Positions 16,074 to 24,028 of a stretch of DNA of 64,000 bases are shown piece by piece. The notes under the pieces are model-generated. The model made no database searches, was not told the DNA's origin, and worked only from the letters and a program-made list of their open reading frames with translations. The stretch spans positions 1 through 64,000 of the forward strand of contig NZ_QOHG01000012.1 of the NCBI RefSeq assembly GCF_003319125.1, written 5' to 3'. The translations under genes were made by a program, and so were the position numbers. Numbering within the stretch: position 1 is the first letter of the stretch; every line of letters begins with the position of its first letter. Origin of the DNA: Blastococcus sp. TF02A-26. Its GTDB lineage: Bacteria; Actinomycetota; Actinomycetes; Mycobacteriales; Geodermatophilaceae.

Positions 16074-17702
16074 GTGACCGACGCACCGACCGCTCAGCCC
16101 ACCCCCGCCGCCCCTGGGGCCGCGGCGCCGCCCGCGGACCCCGCGCGGTGGTGGACGCTGGCCGCGGTCTGCACCGGCGTCTTCATGCTGCTGCTCGACG
16201 TGACGATCGTGAACGTCGCGCTGCCCGACATCTCCGTCGAGCTCGACGCGTCGCTGTCGGGCCTGCAGTGGGTGATCGACGCCTACGCGCTGTCGCTCGC
16301 CGCGCTGCTGCTCACCGCCGGCTCCCTGGCCGACCTGTTCGGACGGCGGAAGGTGTTCCTCGTCGGCCTGGGGCTGTTCACCCTCGGCTCGCTGGCCTGC
16401 GGGCTGGCGCAGGACATCACGTTCCTCTGCCTCGCCCGCGCCTTCCAGGGCATCGGCGGCGCGGCCATGTTCGCCACCGCCCTGGCGCTGCTCTCCAGCG
16501 CGTTCACCGGCCGGGAGCGCGGCGTCGCGTTCGGTGCCTTCGGGGCGACGACGGGCGTGGCGGTCGCCGTCGGGCCGGTGCTGGGCGGTGTGCTGACCAG
16601 TGGCATCTCCTGGCGCTGGATCTTCTTCGTCAACATCCCGATCTGCATCGCCGCGGTCGCGATCACGCTGCTGAAGGTGCGGGAGTCGCAGGACCCGCGG
16701 GCCGGCCGGCCGGACTGGTTCGGCTTCGTCAGCTTCAGCCTCGCCCTCGCCGCCCTGGTCTACGCCCTCATCGAGGCCGGTCAGACCAGCTGGGGCGAGA
16801 CCCGCGTCGTCGTCTGCCTGGTCGCGGCCGCCGTCCTGCTCGCGGTGTTCGTCGTAAGCCAGATGACGCAGCGCTCGCCGATGTTCGACCTCGGGCTGCT
16901 GCGCAAGCCGACCTTCACCGGTGGGCTGATCGCCGCGTTCGCCGTCTCCGCCTCGGCGTTCTCGCTGCTGACGTTCCTGGTGATCTACGTGCAGAACGTC
17001 CTCGGCTACAGCGCGGTCGGCACCGGCGTGCGGTTCCTGTTCCTCTCCGGCGCCGCGTTCGTCGTCGCCGCGGTCGCCGGCCGGCTCACCTCGTTCGTCC
17101 CTGCCCGCTGGCTCATCGCGCCGGGCTTCCTCGTGCTCGGCACCGGGCTGCTGCTGATGACCGGCATCGAGCCCTCCGACGACTGGACCCACCTGATCCC
17201 GGGCCTTCTCGTCACGGGCGCCGGCATCGGGCTGATCAACACCCCGCTGGCCTCGACCGCGGTCGGCGTCGTCCCCCCCGAGCGGGCCGGCATGGCGTCA
17301 GGGGTCAACTCGACGTTCCGCCAGGTCGGCATCGCCACCGGCATCGCCGCGCTCGGGTCGATCTTCAGCCACGAGGTCGCCGCCTCGGTGCGTGACGGCC
17401 TGGCCGGCCGGGTCCCCGGCGAGGCGGTCGGCGGGCTGACCGAGGCGCTGTCCAACGGCCAGGTGCAGGCCGCCGCGGAGCGGGCTCGCGAGATGGCCGG
17501 CGGGCAGAACGGCGACGCGGCGTACGACCTCATCTCCGGGGTCGGCACCACGGCGGTGGTCGACGCGCTCAACCACATCCTGCTGATCGGTTCGGTGCTC
17601 GCCTATGCCGCGGCGGTCGCCTGCGCGTTCCTCATCCGGCAGAAGGACTTCGTCGTCCAGGGCGGGCCGCCGGCCGCAAACGCAGGCGAAGCGAACAGGT
17701 GA
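16074..17702 (+). CDS. DHA2-family multidrug exporter (14-TM MFS), copy 2
   Basis: A transporter of about 542 residues with LLDVTIVNVALPDISVEL in helix 1 (motif D1), GSLADLFGRRKVF (motif A) and GPVLGGVLTSGISWRWIFFVNIP (motif C region). Compared with copy 1 it has a longer C-terminal part (about residues 430-500) between the last helices, predicted to be a soluble loop. GTG 16074 gives an N-terminal Pro/Ala tail before helix 1; the start is uncertain because there is no clear ribosome-binding site. It is divergent from the TetR gene. The two copies share only family-level similarity, so this is not a recent duplication. Confidence 0.9.
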   Translation: MTDAPTAQPTPAAPGAAAPPADPARWWTLAAVCTGVFMLLLDVTIVNVALPDISVELDASLSGLQWVIDAYALSLAALLLTAGSLADLFGRRKVFLVGLGLFTLGSLACGLAQDITFLCLARAFQGIGGAAMFATALALLSSAFTGRERGVAFGAFGATTGVAVAVGPVLGGVLTSGISWRWIFFVNIPICIAAVAITLLKVRESQDPRAGRPDWFGFVSFSLALAALVYALIEAGQTSWGETRVVVCLVAAAVLLAVFVVSQMTQRSPMFDLGLLRKPTFTGGLIAAFAVSASAFSLLTFLVIYVQNVLGYSAVGTGVRFLFLSGAAFVVAAVAGRLTSFVPARWLIAPGFLVLGTGLLLMTGIEPSDDWTHLIPGLLVTGAGIGLINTPLASTAVGVVPPERAGMASGVNSTFRQVGIATGIAALGSIFSHEVAASVRDGLAGRVPGEAVGGLTEALSNGQVQAAAERAREMAGGQNGDAAYDLISGVGTTAVVDALNHILLIGSVLAYAAAVACAFLIRQKDFVVQGGPPAANAGEANR

Positions 17703-17746
17703 CCCGCGAGGGAAGAAAGCCTTCGTCGGACGGCCGATCCGGCTCC

Positions 17747-18409
17747 TCAGAGTGCAAGCGGGCCTTGCGCCCACGGCGGCCGGCGCAAGCCGTCGAGCAG
17801 GTCCTCGAGCGCGGCCACATCAGCCCAGCCGTTGACGGCCACCGTGCCATCGGCTGCTACCCGCACTTCCAGCGAGTCGCGGCCGGCCGGATGCGGATAT
17901 CGGTCTGTGAGCGAGTGGAGCCCCTGGTTGGCCGATCCGATCCACGGTCGTGCACGCTCAGGAGCCGCTTCCAGATAGGGACCGTCCGCCAGTAGGTCGG
18001 TGGAGGCCAACAGCGCCTCGATGTCGGGTCGGTTCGCCGCCCACTCCCTCAGGTCCGCGATGTCGTAGCCGGTGAACGTCATGACCGTCAGGCCGGCCCG
18101 ATGGAAGGCGGCGGCAAGCCGCGCCAAGGGCGCTGCCTGGTCGAAGGGCTCACCTCCGAGGAGCGTCACTCCCTCCACGCCGTCGGTCACCGCCCGATCG
18201 ACCAGTTCCGCAGCCAGATCGTCGACCATCCGCTCCTTGCCACCGCGCGTGGTCCACAGATGTGGGTTGAAGCATCCCGGGCAGCGGAGCGAGCAGCCCT
18301 GGACCCAGACAGCGGCCCGGCGCCCCGGCCCCTCGGCCTCCGTGACGGGCAGCGTGCGGGCAACCCGGAGGAGGTCCGGCGTCACGGCAGGCGGGGGAGC
18401 AGGCGGCAT
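17747..18409 (-). CDS. Radical-SAM 4Fe-4S activase-like protein of the Ycf46 cassette
   Basis: A 220-residue protein resembling anaerobic ribonucleotide reductase activases. The cluster motif is CSLRCPGC (Cys-x3-Cys-x2-Cys, about residues 39-46), followed by GGEPF, the SAM-binding block. There is no reductase substrate gene nearby; instead this is the last of five tightly packed minus-strand genes (AAA+ ATPase, DUF1257, DUF2997, HhH membrane protein, this). It starts three bases after the HhH stop. The C-terminus (EVRVAADGTVAV...LEDLLDGL) resembles the DUF2997 protein of the same operon. Target and reaction unknown; peptide modification is one possibility (inference). Confidence 0.85.
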   Translation of the reverse strand: MPPAPPPAVTPDLLRVARTLPVTEAEGPGRRAAVWVQGCSLRCPGCFNPHLWTTRGGKERMVDDLAAELVDRAVTDGVEGVTLLGGEPFDQAAPLARLAAAFHRAGLTVMTFTGYDIADLREWAANRPDIEALLASTDLLADGPYLEAAPERARPWIGSANQGLHSLTDRYPHPAGRDSLEVRVAADGTVAVNGWADVAALEDLLDGLRRPPWAQGPLAL

Positions 18410-18412
18410 CGG

Positions 18413-19171
18413 TCAGAAGTCCACGACGCGCCCGGAGCCCGGGCCTTCCAGGCGACGAGGAGCCGCACGCGGCACGCAGACCACCCTCGCTCGTAGGCGG
18501 GCGTGTTCGTGAGGTGCGAGACCGGCAGCCTCTGCGAACTCCTCGACGGAGATGAATCCGCTCCGGGCGTCGCGGGCCGCGGCAACCCGGCGGACGCGGT
18601 CGACCGTGAATCCCGGCAGTGCGAGCAGCTCGGCCGGGTCGGCCGAGTTCACATCGAGAGGTGCGGGAGCTGCTGGTCGCAGCTCGGGCGTCGCCTGGGG
18701 CGGCTCCGCGTAGTAGTCGGCAGTCTCCAGCCCGAGGTTCTCGGCGGGATGGACCCGTGAGGACGCTGGAGTCCCCGTGGACGACCCGTGCACGACCTGC
18801 TCGTACCAGGGGGTGGTGTTGCGCGAGCGCCAGATCAGCCACGCACGGTTGCTCGCGAGCGCGTGCACCACACCGACGCCCCACAGAGCGACCAGCGCGC
18901 CACCGAGCCACTCGTTGGGCTCTCCGTTCGGTCCCTCCGTGCCCTCGGTGAAGAAGAAGCAGACAGCGGTGGCCACCGCGTACACGACGCCGGCGACCAA
19001 CCAGTCGGTCCGCTTGGCCTTGCGGCCGATGTACAGGAAGGACAACCAGGTGACCATGCCGAAGCCGAGGATGGGCCCGAGCAGCCAGCGGCTGTGCCGC
19101 CGTCTCCAGGCGCGGTCCGCGAGCAGTTGTTCCGGGCGTCGCCGGTCGTGGTCAGGACTGAGGGAGCTCAT
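18413..19171 (-). CDS. Helix-hairpin-helix membrane protein of the Ycf46 cassette
   Basis: A 252-residue protein. Start ATG 19171 has GGAGGG seven bases upstream and overlaps the DUF2997 gene by 20 bases. Three membrane segments (about residues 30-50, 57-76 and 88-108) are followed by a low-complexity linker and a C-terminal ComEA-like helix-hairpin-helix region: DVNSADPAELLALPGF..., then SGFISVEEFAEAAGL. HhH motifs bind DNA or act as protein-docking modules. The last six residues, GRVVDF, match the GRFVDF end of the ATPase gene. Role unknown; it could tether the cassette to the membrane (inference). Confidence 0.8.
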   Translation of the reverse strand: MSSLSPDHDRRRPEQLLADRAWRRRHSRWLLGPILGFGMVTWLSFLYIGRKAKRTDWLVAGVVYAVATAVCFFFTEGTEGPNGEPNEWLGGALVALWGVGVVHALASNRAWLIWRSRNTTPWYEQVVHGSSTGTPASSRVHPAENLGLETADYYAEPPQATPELRPAAPAPLDVNSADPAELLALPGFTVDRVRRVAAARDARSGFISVEEFAEAAGLAPHEHARLRARVVCVPRAAPRRLEGPGSGRVVDF

Positions 19172-19367
19172 CGCGACCCTCCTGTGCAATTGCCACGTCG
19201 AAGCGGCCGTAGTCGGCGGTGTAGGTGCTGTCGACAGTCGTGGCTTCCAGGAGGTTCTCCAGAAGGGAGACGTAGTCCAAGCAGGCAGTCCCCGTGATGC
19301 CGTGGGTCTCGGCCACGACCGTGCCGTCCGCGCCTATACGGACGTGCAATTCTACGCGCGCTGGCAT
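19152..19367 (-). CDS. DUF2997 protein
   Basis: A 71-residue protein starting at ATG 19367, one base after the DUF1257 stop, with an excellent AGGAGGTG site. The sequence RIGADGTVVAETHGITGTACLD followed by LLENLLEAT fits DUF2997: a beta hairpin around ADG.V, a G.x.G.xC turn and a C-terminal helix. The conserved Cys is present. In other bacteria this family is found next to DUF1257 genes (recalled family knowledge). Function unknown; it may be a small substrate or adaptor of the ATPase (inference). Confidence 0.8.
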   Translation of the reverse strand: MPARVELHVRIGADGTVVAETHGITGTACLDYVSLLENLLEATTVDSTYTADYGRFDVAIAQEGRDELPQS

Positions 19368-19368
19368 G

Positions 19369-19818
19369 TCACACCTCCTGCGTGAGCACAAGGGTCACCG
19401 AGTCGTCGTCCTCGAGCCGTTGGGTGGTCAGCGTGAAGCCGGCCGCGGGGGCGCGCTCGCGCAATCGAGCCAAGACCGCAGCCTGAACCTGGCGTCCGTA
19501 AGCGCGGTCGATCTGGATGATCCGCTCACGAGCGGTTGTCTCGTCGACATCGCCGCTGAAGTGAGCGCTCCAGATGCCCGCCGTGTCGCGCTCGAACACA
19601 GCGGACGTCGCGCTCCAGTGGACGCGTATCCCATCGCGTTCAGTGGCGTCCACCGTCGCGCCGGTGTCCGTCAGGGCCGCGGCCAGCAGCCCGCCGTCGC
19701 GCATACGGGTGTCCACGGAGCACGTCAGTCGACCGGCCTCCTGTCGCCGCTCCATGCGGTCCTGGATCGCCGTGGCAGCTGCTACGGCGAGTGGTAGCAG
19801 TACGAGCGAGATGCTCAT
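19369..19818 (-). CDS. DUF1257 (Ycf35-like) protein
   Basis: A 149-residue protein starting at ATG 19818, preceded by GAGGAG. An N-terminal hydrophobic stretch (about residues 4-18) is atypical and might be a membrane tether. The rest matches the DUF1257 plan: LTDTGATVDATERDGIRVHW near the middle, then ERIIQIDRAYGRQ and a C-terminal TLTTQRLEDDDSVTLVL hairpin. It is coupled to the ATPase gene (10 bases upstream) and to DUF2997 (one base downstream). The DUF1257 assignment is from pattern memory and deserves a profile search. Confidence 0.7.
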   Translation of the reverse strand: MSISLVLLPLAVAAATAIQDRMERRQEAGRLTCSVDTRMRDGGLLAAALTDTGATVDATERDGIRVHWSATSAVFERDTAGIWSAHFSGDVDETTARERIIQIDRAYGRQVQAAVLARLRERAPAAGFTLTTQRLEDDDSVTLVLTQEV

Positions 19819-19828
19819 CAGACGCTCC

Positions 19829-21460
19829 TCAGAAATCGACGAAACGCCCACCGCGGGCGGTCGGTGGAGGTGGGACGGCAACTGCCGGCGGGGACAGAAC
19901 GGGGCGCACAGCGTCGTCGGACGGAGCGCTCGCGGCCACGGCCCGAACGTCGGCCCACTCGCGGACGGCCTGTATCTGCTCCGCCTGCGTGATCGAGAGG
20001 GGCACCATGTTGCGCAGTGCCCGCTGGAGGTCGGTTCCTTTCAGGGGTCGGCGGTCGGCGAAGGCGTCGAACAGGCCCGCTGTCACGGCTTGCTCGATCT
20101 CGGCCCCGGAGTAGCCCTCGCTGGACGCCGCGAGATCTGCCAGCAGAGCCGTGTCGCCTTCCAGCCCGTTGCGGACGTCCGCGCTGCGCACCCGCTTCTT
20201 CAATTGGATCCGCCAGATCGCCGCGCGTTCTGCGGTGGTCGGGAGGTCGACGAAGAAGATCTCGTCGAAGCGGCCCTTGCGGAGGAACTCCGGCGGTAGT
20301 CGGTCGATGTTGTTGGCGGTCGCGATGACGAAGACTGGCCGCGATTTCTCCTGCATCCAGGTGAGAAACGACCCGAAGACGCGCGATGACGTCCCGGAGT
20401 CCCCTCCGCCGCCCACCCCGGCGAACCCCTTCTCGATCTCGTCGATCCACAGCACGCATGGGCTGGTTGCTTCGGCTGTGGCGATCCCAGTCCGCATGTT
20501 CTGCTCGCTTGAGCCGACCAAGCCCGCGAACACGCGCCCGATGTCCATCCGCAGCAGGGGCAGCCCCCAGGCCGAGGCGATGGCCTTGGCAGTCAGCGAC
20601 TTGCCGCAGCCCGGTACCCCGGTGATCAGCACGCCCTTCGGGGCAGGGAGGCCGTACTCGGCAGCTTCGGCGAGCCACGAGTCGCTCCGCTTGGCAAGCC
20701 ACCGCTTGAGGTTCTCCAGCCCGCCGACGTCGGAGAGCTCGACGTCCACCGGGACGAACTCGAGCAGCCCGCTCTTGCGAATGGTCTGCCGCTTCTCCTC
20801 CAGGACGACGTCGACGTCGTCCGGGGTCAGTTTGCCGTCGTTGACCATGGCCCGTGCGAACGCGTTCTCGGCCTCGCCGAGCGTCAAGCCCTGTGCCGCC
20901 TTTGCCAGACGCTCCCTGTCCCGCTCCTCGAGCTGCACCTTGATGCGCCCGTCGACCGAGTTCGTGAGGATCATGTTGTCGAGTAGCTGGCGGATCTCGA
21001 ACTCCCCCGGGAGCGGGAAGTCCAACAGGGTTACGTCCTTCTCTAGCTCGGGAGGGATCCGAAGCAGCGGGGCAACCACCATGAGCGTGCGCGGCGTTGC
21101 GCCGTTCTTGAAACTCGCTGCAACGTCCCGCAACCGGCGGACGACGTTCTGATCGGCCGGCCGGGAACCGTCGCCCAGTACGGCGTGGAGGTCACGGAAG
21201 AGGAAGAGGGCCGGTTCCTCGATGCGGGTGACTGCGTCGAGGGCCGCTGCCGCGTCACGCGTGTTCGCCTGCACAGCTCCGGCTGGAGAGGTGAGTCCCT
21301 CGGTCACCGACCACGACCACACGCCGCGAGGCGTGCGGAGCGCAGACGCAACGTGGACCGTTTCGGTCACGACCCGAAGTTCCTCGAAGCTCTCGACGTA
21401 CAGCAAGGGGAACCGGGCCTTGAGCATCTGGTCGAGATTGTCGCGGAATGACGCGGACAT
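19829..21460 (-). CDS. Ycf46-like AAA+ ATPase
   Basis: A 543-residue ATPase. Residues 1-230 form the Ycf46-type N-terminal domain, itself a degenerate AAA-like fold ([12 protein letters not shown], then [13 protein letters not shown]). The active AAA module follows: GVPGCGKS Walker A (281-288), LWIDEIEK Walker B (337-344), ATANN sensor 1, and FLRKGRFDE with arginine-finger residues. A Pro/Ala tail ends in GRFVDF. It is the first gene of the five-gene cassette. ATG 21460 lies nine bases after GGGAG. Hexameric remodelling activity is known for the superfamily; substrates here are unknown. Confidence 0.92.
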   Translation of the reverse strand: MSASFRDNLDQMLKARFPLLYVESFEELRVVTETVHVASALRTPRGVWSWSVTEGLTSPAGAVQANTRDAAAALDAVTRIEEPALFLFRDLHAVLGDGSRPADQNVVRRLRDVAASFKNGATPRTLMVVAPLLRIPPELEKDVTLLDFPLPGEFEIRQLLDNMILTNSVDGRIKVQLEERDRERLAKAAQGLTLGEAENAFARAMVNDGKLTPDDVDVVLEEKRQTIRKSGLLEFVPVDVELSDVGGLENLKRWLAKRSDSWLAEAAEYGLPAPKGVLITGVPGCGKSLTAKAIASAWGLPLLRMDIGRVFAGLVGSSEQNMRTGIATAEATSPCVLWIDEIEKGFAGVGGGGDSGTSSRVFGSFLTWMQEKSRPVFVIATANNIDRLPPEFLRKGRFDEIFFVDLPTTAERAAIWRIQLKKRVRSADVRNGLEGDTALLADLAASSEGYSGAEIEQAVTAGLFDAFADRRPLKGTDLQRALRNMVPLSITQAEQIQAVREWADVRAVAASAPSDDAVRPVLSPPAVAVPPPPTARGGRFVDF

Positions 21461-21780
21461 GGTGTGGGTCTCCCGTGTGGCGGTCCGGCGAGGAGCACGG
21501 TGCAGGTCCGGACCTCCTGGCGACCCTATTTCGCCGCGGTACTCCCGGCTCGCTGCGTCGGGGTGTCGGCGGGACGGGTGTGGCGGCTGCTTGCGCCGCA
21601 GCGCAGCATCGCCCTCTGAGGCCGACGGTCGCGCTAAGTCACCGGACGGCGGAGGTCGCCACCCGCGTGGGGGAGGAGGTCACCCGTCCCGGCATCACCG
21701 GCGACCTCTCCCGCATGGGGCGTCCGAACCTGGGGACCGGAGGGCGGCACAGCCAGTGCCGAGCCGGGGAGGAGACCACC
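21461..21780. other. 320-base divergent intergenic region
   Basis: Lies between the ATPase cassette (minus) and the hypothetical gene at 21781 (plus), so it must hold both promoters. Composition is GC-rich. I found no clear -35/-10 pair, strong inverted repeat or RNA structure, and no small ORF with a good ribosome-binding site. Confidence 0.4.
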
Positions 21781-22149
21781 ATGCTGAGCGACACCGATCC
21801 GCGGTCCAGCCGGGCGGAGCGGGTCGAGGAGGCCTGCACCCGCCGGACGCCGGGCCACGCCCCGCACCGCAAGAACATCCTGCTGTGCCACACCGGCGCG
21901 CTGGCCGAGTGGCGCCAGGTGCACGTCATGGACGTGGCAGACGGCGTGGTCACCCTCGCCGCCGGCGACGAGCTGCAGCGCTTCCGCAACCACGCGCCCG
22001 AGCAGCTGGCCCGGGCCGTGGCCGACGCCGGGCCGGAGGCGTGCCTGAACACGCGCTTCGGCTACCTCTTCCTCTCGTCGTGGCCGCGCGAGCCCGAGGC
22101 CGTGTTCTCCCTCTGCGCGGCCGACCGGGACTGCCCGCCCTGCGGGTGA
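21781..22149 (+). CDS. Hypothetical protein, 122 residues
   Basis: Family not recognised. ATG 21781 follows GGGGAGGAG with good spacing. The N-terminus is charged and likely disordered. From about residue 38 the chain reads KNILLCHTGALAEWRQVHVMDVADGVVTLAAG, a small beta-rich module, then a helix (RFRNHAPEQLARAVAD) and a C-terminal CAADRDCPPCG with three cysteines that could bind metal. A strong terminator follows directly, marking it as a single-gene transcript. Confidence 0.7.
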   Translation: MLSDTDPRSSRAERVEEACTRRTPGHAPHRKNILLCHTGALAEWRQVHVMDVADGVVTLAAGDELQRFRNHAPEQLARAVADAGPEACLNTRFGYLFLSSWPREPEAVFSLCAADRDCPPCG

Positions 22150-22154
22150 ACGCG

Positions 22155-22192
22155 CCGGAGCCCCGGTCGCAGCGTGGCGACCGGGGCTCCGG
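22155..22192. terminator. Bidirectional hairpin terminator
   Basis: A perfect 16-bp stem (22155-22170 with 22177-22192) and a six-base AGCGTG loop, between the convergent genes ending at 22149 and 22202. Confidence 0.85.
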
Positions 22193-22201
22193 AGGTGCGG
22201 A

Positions 22202-22711
22202 TCAGGCGATCCGGCGCGCGCCGGCGTACTCCGGCATGTCCTTGGCGTCCACGATCGAGACCGGCTGGCCCTCGGTCGAGGCGTGCACCATCTGGCCGTT
22301 GCCGATGTAGATGCCGACGTGGCTGACCGGGCTGTAGAAGAACAGCAGGTCACCCGGCTGCAGGGCGTAGACGTCGTCGACCGGCACGCCCACGGTGGCC
22401 TGGTCGCGCGACGTGCGCGGCAGCTCGATCCCGGCCGCCCGGTAGGCGAACGAGGTGAGGCCCGAGCAGTCGAAGCTGTCGGGGCCGGAACCGCCGTACT
22501 GGTACGGCTTGCCGACCTGGGCCATCGCCGTGTCGACGGCGGTCTGCGCGGCCGGCGACGGCGCCGGAGCCGACGCGGCGGGTGCCGGCTCCTGCGCGAC
22601 GGCACTGGGCAGCGGGCTGAGCAGCATCCCGGCTCCGGCCAGGACCGCGACGACGGCGCCGCGGGCGGTGCGGGTGGTACGGGCAGTGCGGGTGGCGCGA
22701 GTGGTCGTCAT
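22202..22711 (-). CDS. Secreted NlpC/P60 (C40) cell-wall hydrolase
   Basis: A 169-residue exported enzyme. An Arg-rich n-region, a hydrophobic core (AVVAVLAGAGMLL) and AVAQE give a signal peptide with cleavage near residue 40. The catalytic domain has the Cys in FDCSGLTSF, the first His in SHVGIYIGNG and the third residue in MVHAS, as in C40 peptidases that cut peptidoglycan stem peptides. ATG 22711 follows GAGGAG at slightly long spacing. There is no SH3 or LysM binding domain, so it is a minimal hydrolase. A candidate promoter lies at 22786-22816. Confidence 0.92.
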   Translation of the reverse strand: MTTTRATRTARTTRTARGAVVAVLAGAGMLLSPLPSAVAQEPAPAASAPAPSPAAQTAVDTAMAQVGKPYQYGGSGPDSFDCSGLTSFAYRAAGIELPRTSRDQATVGVPVDDVYALQPGDLLFFYSPVSHVGIYIGNGQMVHASTEGQPVSIVDAKDMPEYAGARRIA

Positions 22712-23096
22712 GGACGACGGGTTCTCCTCGTTCTCGGGGTGCGGCGCCGCTGCTCGAGGGCAGGGGCCGCGTCCGGACCGATCCGACGCTAGGAACCGCT
22801 TCTCCGGTCCGTCGAATCGTGGTTCCCCGCTCGGAACGAGCTTCTGCGCTCGGCGTGTCGGTCGGCGCGATGGTGGCATTCGGCGCCCTGACCTGCGAGG
22901 TCGTCGAACCTCCCGGTGTGGGACGCCGCTCAGGTGCCAATTGATCGTGGAATAGGCGACACGCCGCATGGTCTCACTCGGAGTAACCATCGCGGTGACG
23001 CACCATCACCGAAGCGGAACGGGGATTGGCCGCCTCGCTCGCCGGGCATCGACAGGGCAACGGACGCCAGACAGTCCACCGACACGAGGAGGACCC
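22712..23096. other. 385-base divergent intergenic region
   Basis: Between the NlpC/P60 gene (minus) and the small basic protein gene (plus). It holds one candidate minus-strand promoter (22786-22816). I looked specifically for a c-di-AMP riboswitch, often found before such hydrolase genes in actinobacteria, and did not see its conserved blocks. Nothing else is evident. Confidence 0.45.
22786..22816 (-). promoter_or_regulatory. Candidate promoter of the NlpC/P60 gene
   Basis: Minus strand TTCGAC (22816-22811), 19 bases, then TAGCGT (22791-22786). TAGCGT matches the -10 form seen elsewhere in this window. The leader would be about 70 bases. The spacing is slightly long. Confidence 0.4.
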
Positions 23097-23267
23097 ATGC
23101 CCGGGATGTTCCGGAAGCTCATCGCCTCAGGCGTAGCCGCGAAGCTCGTCCAGGAGGCCCGCAAGCCGCAGAACCAGGCGAAGATCAAGGAGATGGTCGC
23201 CAAGCTCGGCGAGCAGAACAAGAAGCGCGGCGGTGGCGCCGGCCGGGGGCGCGGCGCCGTCCGCTGA
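23097..23267 (+). CDS. Small basic protein, hypothetical
   Basis: A 56-residue protein beginning MPGMFRKLIASGVAAKLVQE. ATG 23097 has GAGGAGG four bases upstream, which rules out the longer in-frame starts. Predicted as one amphipathic helix rich in Lys/Gln/Ala with a Gly/Arg-rich C-terminus; no cysteine or signal peptide. Short proteins of this type occur in actinobacteria, with no known function; nucleic-acid binding would fit the charge (inference). A terminator follows immediately. Confidence 0.65.
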   Translation: MPGMFRKLIASGVAAKLVQEARKPQNQAKIKEMVAKLGEQNKKRGGGAGRGRGAVR

Positions 23268-23285
23268 CCCCTCCGCACCACGCGA

Positions 23286-23320
23286 GCGACCCCCGCCCGG
23301 CAGGTCCGGACGGGGGTCGC
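23286..23320 (+). terminator. Hairpin terminator, first of two near-identical copies
   Basis: GCGACCCCCG pairs with CGGGGGTCGC, then one mismatch and a CCGG/CCGG inner pair around a CAGGT loop. The whole stretch from the stop codon at 23265 is repeated at 23959 after the PASTA gene. Confidence 0.75.
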
Positions 23321-23487
23321 TGCGCGTGCAGGGACGGCTGGGGCGCCGGGGGCCGTTCCGGTACCCGACGGGTTCGCACGTCCCCGTAGCCGGATGCACC
23401 ACGTGCAAGGGTCGGTCGATCACGCGCGGGGGCGGTGGGGCATGAGGCCTGCGCACCCCGGCGCCCGCACCACCTCACGGGGAGCCC

Positions 23488-23961
23488 ATGTACCAGCCGT
23501 CCAGCCCGTCCCGCCGCCGCACCCGGATCGTCGCGGGCGCGTTCCTCGTGCTCGTCGCTGCCGCCGGCACCGCCTGCAGCAGCGAGGACGACGCACCGGC
23601 CGCGAGCACGTCGTCGACCGCTCAGGAGCCGGCGCCTTCCACCGAGGCCACCCCTCCGGTCGCCAGCGACCCCGCGCCCGCGCCCGCACCGGCGCCCGCG
23701 CCGTCCTCCGCCGAGGACGCGGGTGTCGACTTCGTGATGCCGGACCTCGTCGGCATGGACCTGCAGAGCGCACAGGACCTGGTCCAGACCAACGGCGTCT
23801 TCCTCAGCGTCTCCCACGACCTGCTGGGCAGCCGGAACCAGGTCGTCGACTCGAACTGGATCGTCTGCACCCAGAACATCCCCGCCGGTCAGCAGGTGAC
23901 CGGTGACGTCGAGGGCGACATCGACTTCGGCGTGGTCAAGCGCGAGGAGAGCTGCCCCTGA
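23488..23961 (+). CDS. PASTA-domain lipoprotein
   Basis: A 157-residue lipoprotein. The signal peptide ends in AAAGTACSS, a lipobox with Cys as the first mature residue. A Ser/Thr/Pro-Ala linker (residues about 32-76) leads to a single PASTA domain: VMPDLVGMDLQSAQDLVQ, a variable turn, then CTQNIPAGQQV. PASTA domains bind peptidoglycan fragments or beta-lactams in Ser/Thr kinases and penicillin-binding proteins (family knowledge). Here the domain stands alone on a lipid anchor, so a wall-sensing or structural role is inferred. Confidence 0.88.
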   Translation: MYQPSSPSRRRTRIVAGAFLVLVAAAGTACSSEDDAPAASTSSTAQEPAPSTEATPPVASDPAPAPAPAPAPSSAEDAGVDFVMPDLVGMDLQSAQDLVQTNGVFLSVSHDLLGSRNQVVDSNWIVCTQNIPAGQQVTGDVEGDIDFGVVKREESCP

Positions 23962-23979
23962 CCCCTCCGCACCACGCGA

Positions 23980-24015
23980 GCGACCCGCGTCCGGCACCAG
24001 CCGGACGGGGGTCGC
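23980..24015. terminator. Bidirectional hairpin terminator, second near-identical copy
   Basis: Arms 23980-23994 and 24001-24015 pair over 15 bp with one mismatch around CACCAG, between convergent genes ending at 23961 and 24029. The preceding bases ACCCCTCCGCACCACGCGA are the same as after the 23267 gene. Confidence 0.8.
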
Positions 24016-24028
24016 TGTCGTCCAGGGG

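Noticed and set aside
22712-22990. c-di-AMP (ydaO-type) riboswitch before the NlpC/P60 gene
   Set aside because: Searched on the minus strand; the conserved core blocks and paired arms were not present, only a plain promoter-like pair.
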